Positions 1 to 8,355 of a stretch of 64,000 nt of DNA are shown in pieces. Both the position numbers and the translations under genes were made by a program. The notes beneath the pieces are model-generated. The model was not told the DNA's origin, did no database searches, and worked only from the letters and a program-made list of their open reading frames with translations. Each line of letters opens with the position of its first letter. Positions within the stretch are counted from its first letter, which is position 1. Location of the stretch: positions 868,001 to 932,000 of the forward strand of contig BJHW01000002.1 in assembly GCA_005405945.1 (NCBI GenBank), read 5' to 3'. Source of the DNA: Streptomyces violaceusniger. GTDB lineage: Bacteria; Actinomycetota; Actinomycetes; Streptomycetales; Streptomycetaceae.

Positions 1-299
1 AGCTCGCGCAGCCACGCCCGTCCGTCGATCTCGCCCCCGCCGCCCAGGTCGTACCAGCGCATCCGCTGCCCGTACGCGCCGCCCAGCGCCGACGGGCGCA
101 GCTTGGTCGTGTCCAGCCGGGAGCCGAAGAGCAGGAACGGCATGGCGCAGACGCGTACCGTGTTGTAGCCGCGGGCCACGGCATCCTCGAAGGCGCGGTC
201 CAGATCGGCGAAGGGCTCATCCGGGCCGGTGCGGGTGTACCAGCTGAAGTCCCACAGCGAGATGGTCAGCTTGTCCGGCAGATGCGGCGACAGCGTCAC
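1..299 (-). CDS. Cellulase-like (glycoside hydrolase-like) protein, N-terminal part
   Basis: The first 99 codons of a gene that runs off the left edge of the window. Translation begins at a GTG with a GGAG-type ribosome site about eight bases upstream, and starts VTLSPHLPDKLTISLWDFSW, followed by a YTRTGPDEPF segment and RGYNTVRVCAMPFLLF. This resembles the N-terminus of the Streptomyces 'cellulase-like family' (a TIM-barrel glycosidase-like fold with no established substrate). The catalytic acids would lie downstream and cannot be seen. It is divergent from the FadR-type regulator at 484, a common arrangement for a carbohydrate gene and its repressor. Family assignment rests on recollection of N-terminal wording only. 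Confidence 0.65.
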   Translation of the reverse strand, partial: MTLSPHLPDKLTISLWDFSWYTRTGPDEPFADLDRAFEDAVARGYNTVRVCAMPFLLFGSRLDTTKLRPSALGGAYGQRMRWYDLGGGGEIDGRAWLRE

Positions 300-483
300 A
301 GGGGGCTCCCCGCGGTCGGCGGCTCGGAGATGACAGAGACGAGTGATCCGTTCATGGTCCGGAACGCGCCAACGGGCTGTCAAGATGTATTCATAAATAA
401 TGGCCGGCGTTAGGGTGGTCGGGTTTCCACCCCGCTCACCCGGTCTTCCCGTTCATCCGGCCGTCCCACGAGGAGAACATTCC
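300..483. promoter_or_regulatory. Divergent intergenic region with an AT-rich island
   Basis: Spacer between the leftward glycosidase-like gene and the rightward FadR-family gene. Bases 379-403 form a conspicuous AT-rich island in otherwise GC-rich DNA, with TTGACA readable on the minus strand at 384-379. No convincing -10 partner or perfect FadR-type palindrome was found. The region probably holds both promoters and the regulator's operator. Confidence 0.35.
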
Positions 484-1194
484 ATGGTGTCCTATGCCGG
501 CCGAGGCGTGCACGGCCAGGTGGTGCGGCGGCTGGGCGCCCGCATCGTCGCCGGGGACTTCGCCGAGGGCGACATCCTCGACGTCCGTGCGCTGGGCGAG
601 GAGCTGGACGTCAGCCTTACGGTGATGCGCGAAGCCCTCAAGGTGCTCGCGGGCAAGGGTCTGATCGACGCCCGGCAGAAGCGCGGCACCTTCGTCCGTC
701 CCCGCTCGGCCTGGCACCTCCTCGACGCCGATGTCATCCGCTGGCGCATGGACGGCGGCGACGGCCGGCGGCTGATGCGCGACCTCGTCGACATCCGCGG
801 CGTCGTCGAGCCCGCCGCCGCCCACCGCGCGGCGCTGCGCCGCACCGACGCCGACCTGACCGCGCTGGAGGCGGCACTGGCCGCGATGGAGCGCGCCCGC
901 GGCGATCTGGCGGCCGAGGCGGAGGCGGACGCCGCCTTCCACCGTGCGCTGCTCAGCGCCACCGGCAATGAGCTGCTGGCCCGTCTCGAGCTGATCCTGG
1001 AGCCCGGGCTGCGGGAGCGCGACCGCCTGGTGCACGCCCACGGCGACGCCGACGACCCCGTGCCCAGTCACCGCCGGGTGCTGGAGGCCGTCCGGGACCG
1101 GGACGCGCCCCGCGCCGAGCTGGCCATGCTCGATCTGCTCGCCAAGGCGGCCGAGGACGTCGACCGGGCGGCGGCCCGGCCCGCCCGGCGCTGA
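484..1194 (+). CDS. GntR/FadR-family transcriptional regulator (FCD domain)
   Basis: A 236-residue regulator. Residues about 5-75 form a GntR winged helix (MREALKVLAGKGLI followed by the wing KRGTFVRP), and about 85-225 form an all-helical FCD effector domain with the typical VEPAAAHRA stretch and a metal/ligand-type HRALLSATGN segment. The ATG at 484 is chosen over an upstream in-frame start because AGGAG lies about ten bases before it and the protein then begins at the helix-turn-helix. FadR-type proteins usually sense small organic acids or sugar acids and repress neighbouring catabolic genes, so the divergent glycosidase-like gene is the likely target (inference). Confidence 0.85.
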   Translation: MVSYAGRGVHGQVVRRLGARIVAGDFAEGDILDVRALGEELDVSLTVMREALKVLAGKGLIDARQKRGTFVRPRSAWHLLDADVIRWRMDGGDGRRLMRDLVDIRGVVEPAAAHRAALRRTDADLTALEAALAAMERARGDLAAEAEADAAFHRALLSATGNELLARLELILEPGLRERDRLVHAHGDADDPVPSHRRVLEAVRDRDAPRAELAMLDLLAKAAEDVDRAAARPARR

Positions 1195-1204
1195 ACCCCT
1201 CCAC

Positions 1205-1224
1205 GCGACCCGTACGGCGGTCGC
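1205..1224. terminator. Weak hairpin between convergent genes
   Basis: Inverted repeat GCGACC...GGTCGC with an eight-base loop, just after the FadR stop and before the convergent DUF1876 gene. The stem is short and lacks a T-run, which is common in Streptomyces. It is a possible bidirectional terminator. Confidence 0.35.
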
Positions 1225-1263
1225 GCCGACTGTATGGGGGCTATATGGAGGCTGGGCGGCCCC

Positions 1264-1554
1264 TCAGGCGATCCAGCCGTAGCCGGGCCGTGGCCTGCGC
1301 GAGGCCGGGGGCGCGCCCACGCTCTCCAGGTCGTGCTCGGCGGCCCGCACCAGCTGTTGCCCCAGGTCGCTGAGCGCCCGCCCGGCCGCGAGCTCATCGC
1401 CGATCACGGGCACGTCCTCGTCGTCCGGGTTGCACCGGGCCAGTCCCCGGCCGGTGAGCGCCGTGGCCCCGGTGTCCAGCTCCACCCGCGCCCTGGTCCG
1501 CCCCTCGTCCTCGGAGAGGTAGAGATGGACCTTCCACTCCACTGTGTGCGACAT
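1264..1554 (-). CDS. DUF1876 domain protein
   Basis: A 96-residue protein beginning MSHTVEWKVHLYLSEDEGRT, the typical opening of small actinobacterial DUF1876 proteins (dsRBD-like fold predicted, function unknown). The ATG at 1554 is preceded by GAGGAG at normal spacing. A longer in-frame extension upstream has no ribosome site and antisense-like composition. It lies directly downstream of the Rv1733c-like gene on the same strand with a gap of about 80 bases, so the two may be co-transcribed. In other actinobacteria, DUF1876 genes are often found near stress-type genes. Confidence 0.8.
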   Translation of the reverse strand: MSHTVEWKVHLYLSEDEGRTRARVELDTGATALTGRGLARCNPDDEDVPVIGDELAAGRALSDLGQQLVRAAEHDLESVGAPPASRRPRPGYGWIA

Positions 1555-1631
1555 GGTCTGCTCCTCACCTTCTGGCGGCCGCTTCTGACGCCGGAAGCGG
1601 CCGGACCCCGCGGCGGCGGCCGGGGCCCCGC

Positions 1632-2245
1632 TCAGCGGCGGTTCCTGCCGGACCACGCGGGTTCCACCACCTTCCACTCTGCCTCCCATCGGGCGTACCG
1701 CCTGCGGTCCAGGGCCCGCCGGACCCGGGCCCGCCCGGTGAACGCGAGCGCGGCCACCGTCGCCGCGGTGATACAGCCGGTGAACCAGCCCATGGTCCGC
1801 GCGGTCGAGGGGAGGAGGGCGGCTGCGCCAGGGCGCCCTCGCGGTTCACCCAGACCCGTACCTCGTCCCCTGAGCCGCCCTCGCCCGCCACCGTGGCGGT
1901 GCCCGTATGGCGCTCACCGTCATCCGCGACCCAGCGCACCCGGGCCTGCCGCGGCTCCCGCACATCGCTGTGGGCCGGGCCGGGTGTGGCATCGGCGAGC
2001 CGAGCGGTGATCTGGTGCCGGGCCGAGGTCTCGGCGGCCACGACGCGCATCTGGGAGGCGTGTGCCGCGTACCCCGCGCTGATCGCGGCGGCCGGCAGCC
2101 CGACCACGAGGATCAGCACGAACAGCACCGTGCACCAGGTCTGGATCCGGTCCGTCCGGCGGCGCAGCGGGTTGGGCCCCCTGGCCGGACGCTTGAGCAG
2201 GGGCGGACGCGGCCCGAATACGCGTCGCGGTCCGTGGGTGTTCAT
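1632..2245 (-). CDS. Rv1733c-family membrane protein (apparent frameshift)
   Basis: Two-helix membrane protein of the Rv1733c type, 204 residues once repaired. The N-terminal part has basic residues (NPLRRRTDRIQTW), then a first membrane helix (about residues 37-58), then an extracellular beta-rich stretch with VRWVADDGERHTGTATV. The reading frame breaks at the G/C run at 1808-1819. One base lower, the sequence resumes as MGWFTGCITAATVAALAFTG (second helix) and ends VEPAWSGRNRR, exactly the family's C-terminus. Adding one base gives 205 codons, so a sequencing deletion is more likely than a pseudogene. The homologue in Mycobacterium is a dormancy antigen of unknown biochemical function. Confidence 0.75.
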
Positions 2246-2299
2246 GGTCTGGCCTCCAGCGAGTGCTGACGTCGGCGCGCGGTCGCGCGGGCGTCGGGA

Positions 2300-2796
2300 T
2301 CAGGTGCGCGGGGCGGGCTGATAGGCGCCGGGCACCATCCGCGCGCTGATCGCCGTGCGGTTGTAGGCGTTGATCACGACGGCGGCCCAGATCACGGCCG
2401 CCACCTGCGGTTCGTCGAAGACCTCGCAGACGGCCGCGTACACCTCGTCCGGCACATGGCCGTCCTGGATCGAGGTCACCGCCTCGGTCAGCGCGAGCGC
2501 GGCCCGCTCCCGCTCGGTGAAGAACGGGGTCTCCCGCCAGGCGGCGAGGGTGTGGATGCGCTGCTCGGTCTCGCCCTGGGCGCGGGCGTCCTTGGTGTGC
2601 ATGTCCAGGCAGAACGCGCAGCCGTTGAGCTGCGAGGCGCGGATCCTGACCAGCTCCAGCAGATCGGGCTCGACCCCCGCCGCCCGGGCGGCCCGCACCG
2701 CCGCCCGGTGCAGCTCGCCCATCGCGGCCGAGACCTCGGGGCGAGGCCCTTCAGATCCAGCCGGGCGGTGGTGCGGGCCGGGGTGGTCGTCGTCAT
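2300..2796 (-). CDS. Carboxymuconolactone decarboxylase/AhpD-family protein (apparent frameshift)
   Basis: A 165-residue AhpD-like protein. The redox motif CAFCLDMH (CxxC-x3-H) is intact in the second half, which matches alkylhydroperoxidase-type members that act as disulfide/peroxide reductases. The start MTTTTPARTTARLDL lies in a different frame from the rest. The frames meet at the run of four G at 2738-2741, and a fifth G gives ...LKGLAPEVSAAMGEL with an integral codon count. It is the last gene of the minus-strand PABA-type operon, after a repeat-rich gap, so it may be only incidentally linked. Such proteins are frequent oxidative-stress accessories. Confidence 0.8.
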
Positions 2797-2816
2797 CGGT
2801 GAACTCCGTTCGTCGC

Positions 2817-2910
2817 GATCGGGGGATCGGGGCGATCTGGGGGTCGGGGCAGTCAGGGGTCGGGGCCATCGGGGGATCGGGGCGATCAGGGGATCGGGAC
2901 AGTCAGGGGG
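2817..2910. repeat. GATC/GGGG-rich tandem repeat at the 3' end of the PabC-like gene
   Basis: Two roughly 50-base units, starting near 2818 and 2868, each made of shorter imperfect units such as GGGGATCGGGGCGATC. The array overlaps the last codons and stop of the PabC-like gene (stop at 2886-2888) and fills the gap to the next gene. It has no coding character of its own. Confidence 0.75.
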
Positions 2911-3719
2911 TCGGGAACGCCGTCGAGCCAGGTCTGCCAGGAGGCGGCGCGCAGCGCCGGGCCCGCCCGCAGCGGGCGGCCCAGCCACGCGGTCACCGGG
3001 CGGATCCCGTGCACCGCGTTGACCAGCCACACCTCGCGGCCGTCCAGCTCCTGCACGGTGCGGCGGCGGTGCTCGGTGCGGATGCCCAGCTCGGCCGCCC
3101 GGTCCTGGATCAGGGCCGAGGTCACGCCCGCCAGCAGCGGAAGCTCCGGGGGCGGCAGACACAGCACGTCGTCCTCCCACCACAGGACGCTCGCCGCCGT
3201 GCCCTCGAGCACCAGCCCGGAGGGGGTGGTGAGCAGCAGCTCCTGCGCGCCGCGGGCGGCGGCCCGCTCCCGCAGATGCGCCAGGAGGGAGAGGTCGGGG
3301 CCGGTGCGGCGGGGATGCGACCGCGGGTCGAACTCCTCGGTCAGACACACGGTCACATTGACCGTCCGCGGCGGCGCGGGCCGGACCCGCAGGAACAGCC
3401 GGGCCGGTTCCGGACCGGCCAGCTCGACCCGTGGGAACCAGCGCTCGGTGCGCGGCAGGGCGGCGATCGCGTCGCGCCAGAAGCTGTCGATCCGGGCGGG
3501 GGAGTCGCCGCTCGCCTCGACGCACGCGGCGACGAACCGGCGGCGGTGGTGGTCGAGCCCGCGCACCCGCCCGTCGTCGATCAGCCAGGAGTCGGCGGCC
3601 AGCAGCGCGCTGTCCGGCACCGACCGGGAGGGCATCAGCCCGCCGTCCTCGCGCCACATCAGCGTCCACTGCTTCTGGTCCGACGCGTCGGCGTGACCGA
3701 TGTTCTGTGTGGCGACCAT
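2886..3719 (-). CDS. Class IV PLP enzyme, aminodeoxychorismate lyase (PabC)-like
   Basis: A 277-residue fold-type IV aminotransferase-like protein. The PabC role would convert 4-amino-4-deoxychorismate to PABA plus pyruvate, which fits its position in an operon with PabAB. Visible features are the N-terminal SWLIDDGRVRGLDHHRRRF segment and the C-terminal LLTTPSGLVLEGTAASVLWW cofactor-binding segment. The segment where relatives carry the PLP-linking lysine reads HPRRTGPDLS here, with no lysine, so activity is uncertain. The ATG at 3719 has GGAAG five bases upstream; a GTG at 3731 is an alternative. A 3' repeat array overlaps the stop. It could instead be a branched-chain-type or non-catalytic homologue. 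Confidence 0.75.
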   Translation of the reverse strand: MVATQNIGHADASDQKQWTLMWREDGGLMPSRSVPDSALLAADSWLIDDGRVRGLDHHRRRFVAACVEASGDSPARIDSFWRDAIAALPRTERWFPRVELAGPEPARLFLRVRPAPPRTVNVTVCLTEEFDPRSHPRRTGPDLSLLAHLRERAAARGAQELLLTTPSGLVLEGTAASVLWWEDDVLCLPPPELPLLAGVTSALIQDRAAELGIRTEHRRRTVQELDGREVWLVNAVHGIRPVTAWLGRPLRAGPALRAASWQTWLDGVPDPLTVPIP

Positions 3720-3740
3720 GTCCGCTTCCACGTCTCCGTC

Positions 3741-3855
3741 CCGATGTGTTCGATGCCCCGATGTGCTCGATGTCCCGATGTCCGATGTCGTGCTGCCCCG
3801 GTGTCCTACGTCCGCGTTCCGTCGTTCCGTCGTTCCGTTGTCCGGCCGGGATCCT
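3741..3855. repeat. Simple CGATGT-type short repeats upstream of the PabC-like gene
   Basis: Intergenic low-complexity tract with recurring CCCGATGTG/CTCGATGTC units, then repeated GTTCCGTC. It lies between the flavin monooxygenase stop and the PabC-like start. No promoter is recognised in it. Confidence 0.6.
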
Positions 3856-3878
3856 GGCCGCGCTCGCTGGATTGCCGG

Positions 3879-5093
3879 TCAATAGCCGCGCGCCGGGCCA
3901 CCCCGGGGGCCGTAGGGGGCGTGTTCCAGCCACTCCCCGCAGCGGGGGACCACCGGGGACAGGGCGGCCGCCGCGCGCTGGGTCGCCCGCTTCCACGGCC
4001 GGGGCCGCAGATGGTCCAGGGCCGCTCCGGCGGCCTCGCTGTTGTAGAGGGCCGCGCTCCGGCGGGCGGAGGCGTACCCGGCCACCGTGGCGGGTCCCCG
4101 CGATGGCTCGGAGCATGCCGCCGACACCGCCTCCGCCGCCGCGACGGCGTCCGCGATCCCGCTGTTCATCCCGCGGGCCCTGAAGGGCGGGAAGAGATGC
4201 GCCGCCTCGCCCGCCAGCAGCACCCGGCCGGACGGATCCGCGAACGACGCGGCGACCTTGCGCAGGAAGTGGTACCGCGACACCCACAGCACCCGGTGGG
4301 CGCAGTCCTCGCCCACCAGCCGGGGCAGCCAGCGGCGCAGCGCCTTCTCGGTGCCGAAGGACTCCGGCGGATCGTCCGCGCGGCACTGCAGATCGATCTG
4401 GAAGCCTCCGGTGAACGGCACCCGCAGCACGGTGCGGCCGCCGGTGCCGGGGTGCTCGTAGTGGAAGACCCGCTCGACCGGCAGGTCCCCGCCGGGCGGA
4501 TCAGCCACGTCCACGACCACGTGGTAGCCGTCGGACCGGGCGCCCTCCAGCGGGATGCCCAGCGCCTCGCGCACCCCCGAACGGGCCCCGTCGGCGGCGA
4601 TGACATGGCCGGCCGTCCAGCTCTCGCCGGCCCTGTCGGTCACCGTCACCCCGTCGCCGTCCGTGCGCACCTCGTGCACCTCGGCGTCGAAGCGGAACTC
4701 CACGCCCGCCTCCGTACACGCCTCGTGGAGGAACCGCTCGGTGTCCACCTGACGCAGGCTGGTGAACGCGGGCAGGTCCGTGGCCCCGTCCCCGGAAGCT
4801 CGCGGAAAGGTCTGCGCGAACACCTCGCGGCCGCGGTAGAGGGTGCGCCGGGTGCGCCAGGTGGTTCCGTACGCCGCGATCCGCGTGCCCAGCCCCGGGC
4901 GGGCCCGCTCCAGCAGCCGCAGCGACCGCCGGTGGACGAACAGCGCGCGGCTCCCGGGCCGCACCCGGTCCCGCGCCCCGGCCTCCAGTACCAGGACCGG
5001 CAGCCCGGCGGCGCGCAGGGTGAGCGCCGCCGTCATCCCGACCGGTCCGGCGCCCACCACCAGAACCGGGCCGCCGTCCTTACCCGCCGCCAT
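3879..5093 (-). CDS. FAD-dependent aromatic monooxygenase (PheA/TfdB type)
   Basis: A 404-residue class A flavoprotein monooxygenase. The dinucleotide-binding motif GAGPVG lies at about residues 12-17. A middle segment holds TAGHVIAADGARSGVREALG (the DG motif), and the second FAD motif RVLLAGEAAHLFPPFRARGMNSG shows GEAAH where GDAAH is usual. The family hydroxylates activated aromatic rings using NAD(P)H and oxygen. In an operon with PabAB and aryl-CoA ligases, a PABA or aminobenzoyl derivative is the natural guess for substrate (inference). Its ATG follows the stop of the upstream ligase by one base (TGACATG), indicating translational coupling. No frameshift is present. Confidence 0.85.
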   Translation of the reverse strand: MAAGKDGGPVLVVGAGPVGMTAALTLRAAGLPVLVLEAGARDRVRPGSRALFVHRRSLRLLERARPGLGTRIAAYGTTWRTRRTLYRGREVFAQTFPRASGDGATDLPAFTSLRQVDTERFLHEACTEAGVEFRFDAEVHEVRTDGDGVTVTDRAGESWTAGHVIAADGARSGVREALGIPLEGARSDGYHVVVDVADPPGGDLPVERVFHYEHPGTGGRTVLRVPFTGGFQIDLQCRADDPPESFGTEKALRRWLPRLVGEDCAHRVLWVSRYHFLRKVAASFADPSGRVLLAGEAAHLFPPFRARGMNSGIADAVAAAEAVSAACSEPSRGPATVAGYASARRSAALYNSEAAGAALDHLRPRPWKRATQRAAAALSPVVPRCGEWLEHAPYGPRGGPARGY

Positions 5094-5094
5094 G

Positions 5095-6692
5095 TCAGCC
5101 ACCGACCGGTGCGGTGGACAGGGCGGACAGGGTGGGCAGCTCACCCGCGGCGAGCCGCCGGGCGATCTCCAGCCGCTTGATCTTCCAGGTGGCGGTGCGC
5201 GGCAGATCCTCGAAGCGGCACTGCACCGGCTCGGCCAGCGCCGGAAGGTCCTCGGTCGCCCGCCGCCAGCTGTCGGGGTCCAGCGGCTGGTTGCCACGGG
5301 TGCACACCACCGGTACCGGCTCGCGCCCAGGACCGTGGACGATGATCACTTCTCGGAGGTCGGCGAACCGCGAGAGCAGCTCGTCCTCCACCTCCAGCGT
5401 GCTGTCCACGGTGGAGATCTGGTCCACCTCGCGGTCCAGCAGATACAGCGCGCCCCACCGGTCGCGGTAGCCCATGTCGCCCATCCGCCACCAGCCCCGG
5501 TCCACCTGCCGGGCGTAACTCTCCGGCGCGCCGAGATAGGTGAGGATCCGGCCGCGGGTGCGGGCCTCGATGGTCCCCGTCGCACCCGGCGGGCACGTGC
5601 GGCCCCGCTCGTCCACCACCCGGATCCGGGTGAATCCGGGGATGCCGGTGCCCACCCGCCGTGCCTCCACCCGGTCCGCGCCCCGCCGGGTGTACCAGCC
5701 GAAGGCGACGGGCCCGGTCTCGCTCTGCCCGTACAGCTGCATCAGCCGGGGGTCGCGGCGCCGGGACGCGGCGAGCAGCCGCCGCACCGTCCGGGGTGGA
5801 TGGCGTCGAACGTGGAGCCGTACGCCCGGACGTTGGACAGCGGGCCGTTCGGCACGTCGGCCAGGTCCTCCCACAGCACATAGGTGTTGGGGTGCGTCTC
5901 CACGATGCCGGGGCGGTGCGCCGCCAGCAGCGGGCCGGCGTGGGCCGGGTCGGGGTCGACGAGCAGCAGCAGCGGGCTGCCGAAGTGCAGCAGTACGCCC
6001 AGCAGATGGTAGAAGCGGGAGTGGACGAACGACATGTGCAGCGCGGCCGCCTCCCCGCGGGTGGCCCGGCCCAGCGCCTGCTGGGGCACCAGCCGGTTCC
6101 ACATGGTGTGCGGGCAGTGCACGGCCAGCTTCGGTATGCCGGTGGTCCCCGAGCTGTGGGTGATCAGCGAGGGCTCCCGGGGGTGGAGCCGGATGGCCGG
6201 GCGGCGCGGCACCTCGGCGAGCGCGGCCAGCGCGATGGTGTTCCCGGGCGCCTCGTCCACCGTCAGCACGCCCCGGGCCAGGGTGGTGTCCACCGTGCTC
6301 AGCGTGGACTCCAGCGTCGCCCGGTCGGTGATCAGCCAGGGGGCGTGCAGCCGGTCCAGCAGCACCGCGGCCACCTGTCCCTCCAGTGAGGGCGACAGCA
6401 GTGCCGGGACGGCGCCGATCCGGGAGACGGCGCAGGTCAGCAGCACGGTGTCGACGTTGTCGCCCTTGAGGATCGCCACATGCTCACTCGGGCGGACCCC
6501 CGCCGACCACAGCCGGGCGGCCAGGTCGTCGACCAGATCGGCCAGTTCGGTGTAGCCGAGGTCGGTACCGGCGTCGGGGGCGACGTCCAGTGGCCGGTCC
6601 AGGGTCACCCTGACCATGCCGTGCCGGGCCGCAGCCTCCTGGAACATCAGCCCCAGATAGAACCCGCGCTCGGGGAGAAGCCGCTGCAACAT
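5095..6692 (-). CDS. AMP-dependent acyl/aryl-CoA synthetase-like enzyme (apparent frameshift)
   Basis: Adenylate-forming enzyme, 532 residues when repaired. The ATP-binding P-loop motif THSSGTTGIPK is at about residue 172, a second core motif is LYGQSETGP, and the C-terminal catalytic lysine lies in TATWKIKRLEIARR. The frame breaks within CCCCGG at about 5792-5796. One added base joins ...DAIHP to RTVRRLLAASRRRDP and gives 533 codons. The substrate is unknown. Having two aryl-type ligases in one operon suggests activation of two different acids or one activation/transfer pair. The start ATG at 6692 has GAGG upstream. The downstream monooxygenase is coupled. Confidence 0.8.
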
Positions 6693-6766
6693 ATCGAGGT
6701 CCTCATCGTTCGAAGGTGTTCAGGGGGCCGCGCGCTCGGGCGCGGCCGGCGAGCCGGTTCGACCCG

Positions 6767-8355
6767 TCACCAGCGGCCCGTGCGGACGACATGGCGCCGC
6801 AGCTTTCCCGTCGGGGTGCGCGGCAGCGAGTCCACCAGGCGCACGGTGCGCGGTGCCTTGTAGGCGGCGAGCCGCCGCCGGGCCAGCGCGATCAGATCGG
6901 CCGTCAGCGTCTCCTCGTCCACCGCCGAGCCGCCTGGGCCACCCGGGTTGCCCGAGCCGTCCGGGCCGCCCGCGTCGGCCGACGGTACGACATAGGCGCG
7001 CAGCCGGGTCGCGCCCCGCTCGTCGAGGACGGCCGCCACCGCCACCTCGCGCACCGACGGGTGCTGCCGCAGCACCTCCTCGACCTCCAGTGGCGACACG
7101 GTGATCCCGCCGACCATCTCCAGGTCGTCCACCCGGCCCAGATGGCGGTAGGTCCCGTCGCGCTCGCGCCGGGCCCGGTCCCGGGTGGCGAGCCAACCGC
7201 CGTCCCGCGGATGGCCGGTGACCACCGTCGGGCCCCGTACCCACAGCTCGCCCTCGGCCGAGCCGTCGGCGCCGTCCGCCACCACCGCGCCCTCGCCGTC
7301 CCGCAGCTCCAGCTCGAAGCGGGGCACCGGACGGCCGAGGGTGCCGGGGACGTTGTCCCACACCGTGTTGGCGCAGAAGGCGTGGCCCGCCTCGGTTGAG
7401 CCGATCTGCTCCAGCACCGGTGCGCCGAGCAGTTCACCGACCCGCTCGCCGAGGGCGGGCGGCAGCCCCTCGCCCGCGCTGACCGCCGCGCGGACGGAGG
7501 CGAAGCAGGCCGTGTGGCCGGTGCCGCGCTCGTCCACCAGGGCGGCGTACGAGGACGGCACCGAGTACAGCAGGGTCACCCGGTGCCGGGCCACGAGGTC
7601 GTCGACGAGGGCAGGTCCGGGGCGGTCCGCCGTGAGCACCGCGGCCGAGCCCGAGAAGAGGGGGAAGGCGAAGGCGTTCCCGAAGCCGTAGGCGTAGAAC
7701 AGCTTGGACACCGAGAACGACACGTCCGCCGGGCCGATGTCCAGCACCTCCTGCCCGACCAGGTCGTGATAGGCGGCCACATCGCCGTGGCTGTGGACCA
7801 CCGCCTTGGGACGGCCGGTGGTCCCGGAGGTGTACTGGACGTACAGCGGGGTGGCGGCCGTCACCGGCTCCGCCGCCGGGGCCGGGGCCGCCGAGCCCAG
7901 CGTGGTGGGCGGGCCGGTCAGGGCCGACAGCTGGTCGGCGCCGAGCCAGGGGACGCGGTCGAAGTGGTCCCGGAGATCGGGGCCGGAGACGGCCAGCGCG
8001 GTGCGCGAGTCCTCGGCCATGAAGCGGTGGTCGTCGGCGGTGAGCGCGGGGTTGACCAGCACCGCCACGGCGCCCAGCCGGGCGGTGGCCAGAAACGTGG
8101 TCACCCACATGATGCCGTCGGGCAGCGCCAGCAGCACCCGGTCACCGGCCGCCACCCCCGGCTCGCCAGCACGGTGGCCGCCCGCTCCGCACGGTCGTGG
8201 ACCTCGCCGTGGGTCCAGACCCGGTGGCCCTCGAGGAAGGCGGCCCGGCCGGACCAGCCGCGGCGGTCCGCGAGCGCCGCGAGATGCGCGGCCACATTGG
8301 CCGAGACCGTGGGCCCGACGGGCGCGGGTGGGGCGGACACCGATATGGCGGTCAC
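6767..8355 (-). CDS. Benzoate-CoA ligase-family enzyme (apparent frameshift)
   Basis: Adenylate-forming enzyme of the benzoate/4-hydroxybenzoate-CoA ligase branch, 529 residues when repaired. It carries YVQYTSGTTGRPKAVVHSHG (ATP loop), the branch-typical SVSKLFYAYGFGNAFAFPL, IGSTEAGHAF, and the C-terminal TPTGKLRRHVVR lysine motif. The GTG start overlaps the PabAB stop (GTGA), so the two are translationally coupled. This makes PABA, or a derivative, the obvious substrate to be converted to its CoA ester (inference). The reading frame breaks at the run of five C at 8155-8159; a sixth restores ...LASRGVAAGDRVLLALPDG and 530 codons. Confidence 0.85.

Noticed and set aside
2370..5180. Long plus-strand frame over the PabC-like and monooxygenase genes
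   Set aside because: Arg/Pro/Gly-rich composition without domains, lying antisense to genes with clear motifs.
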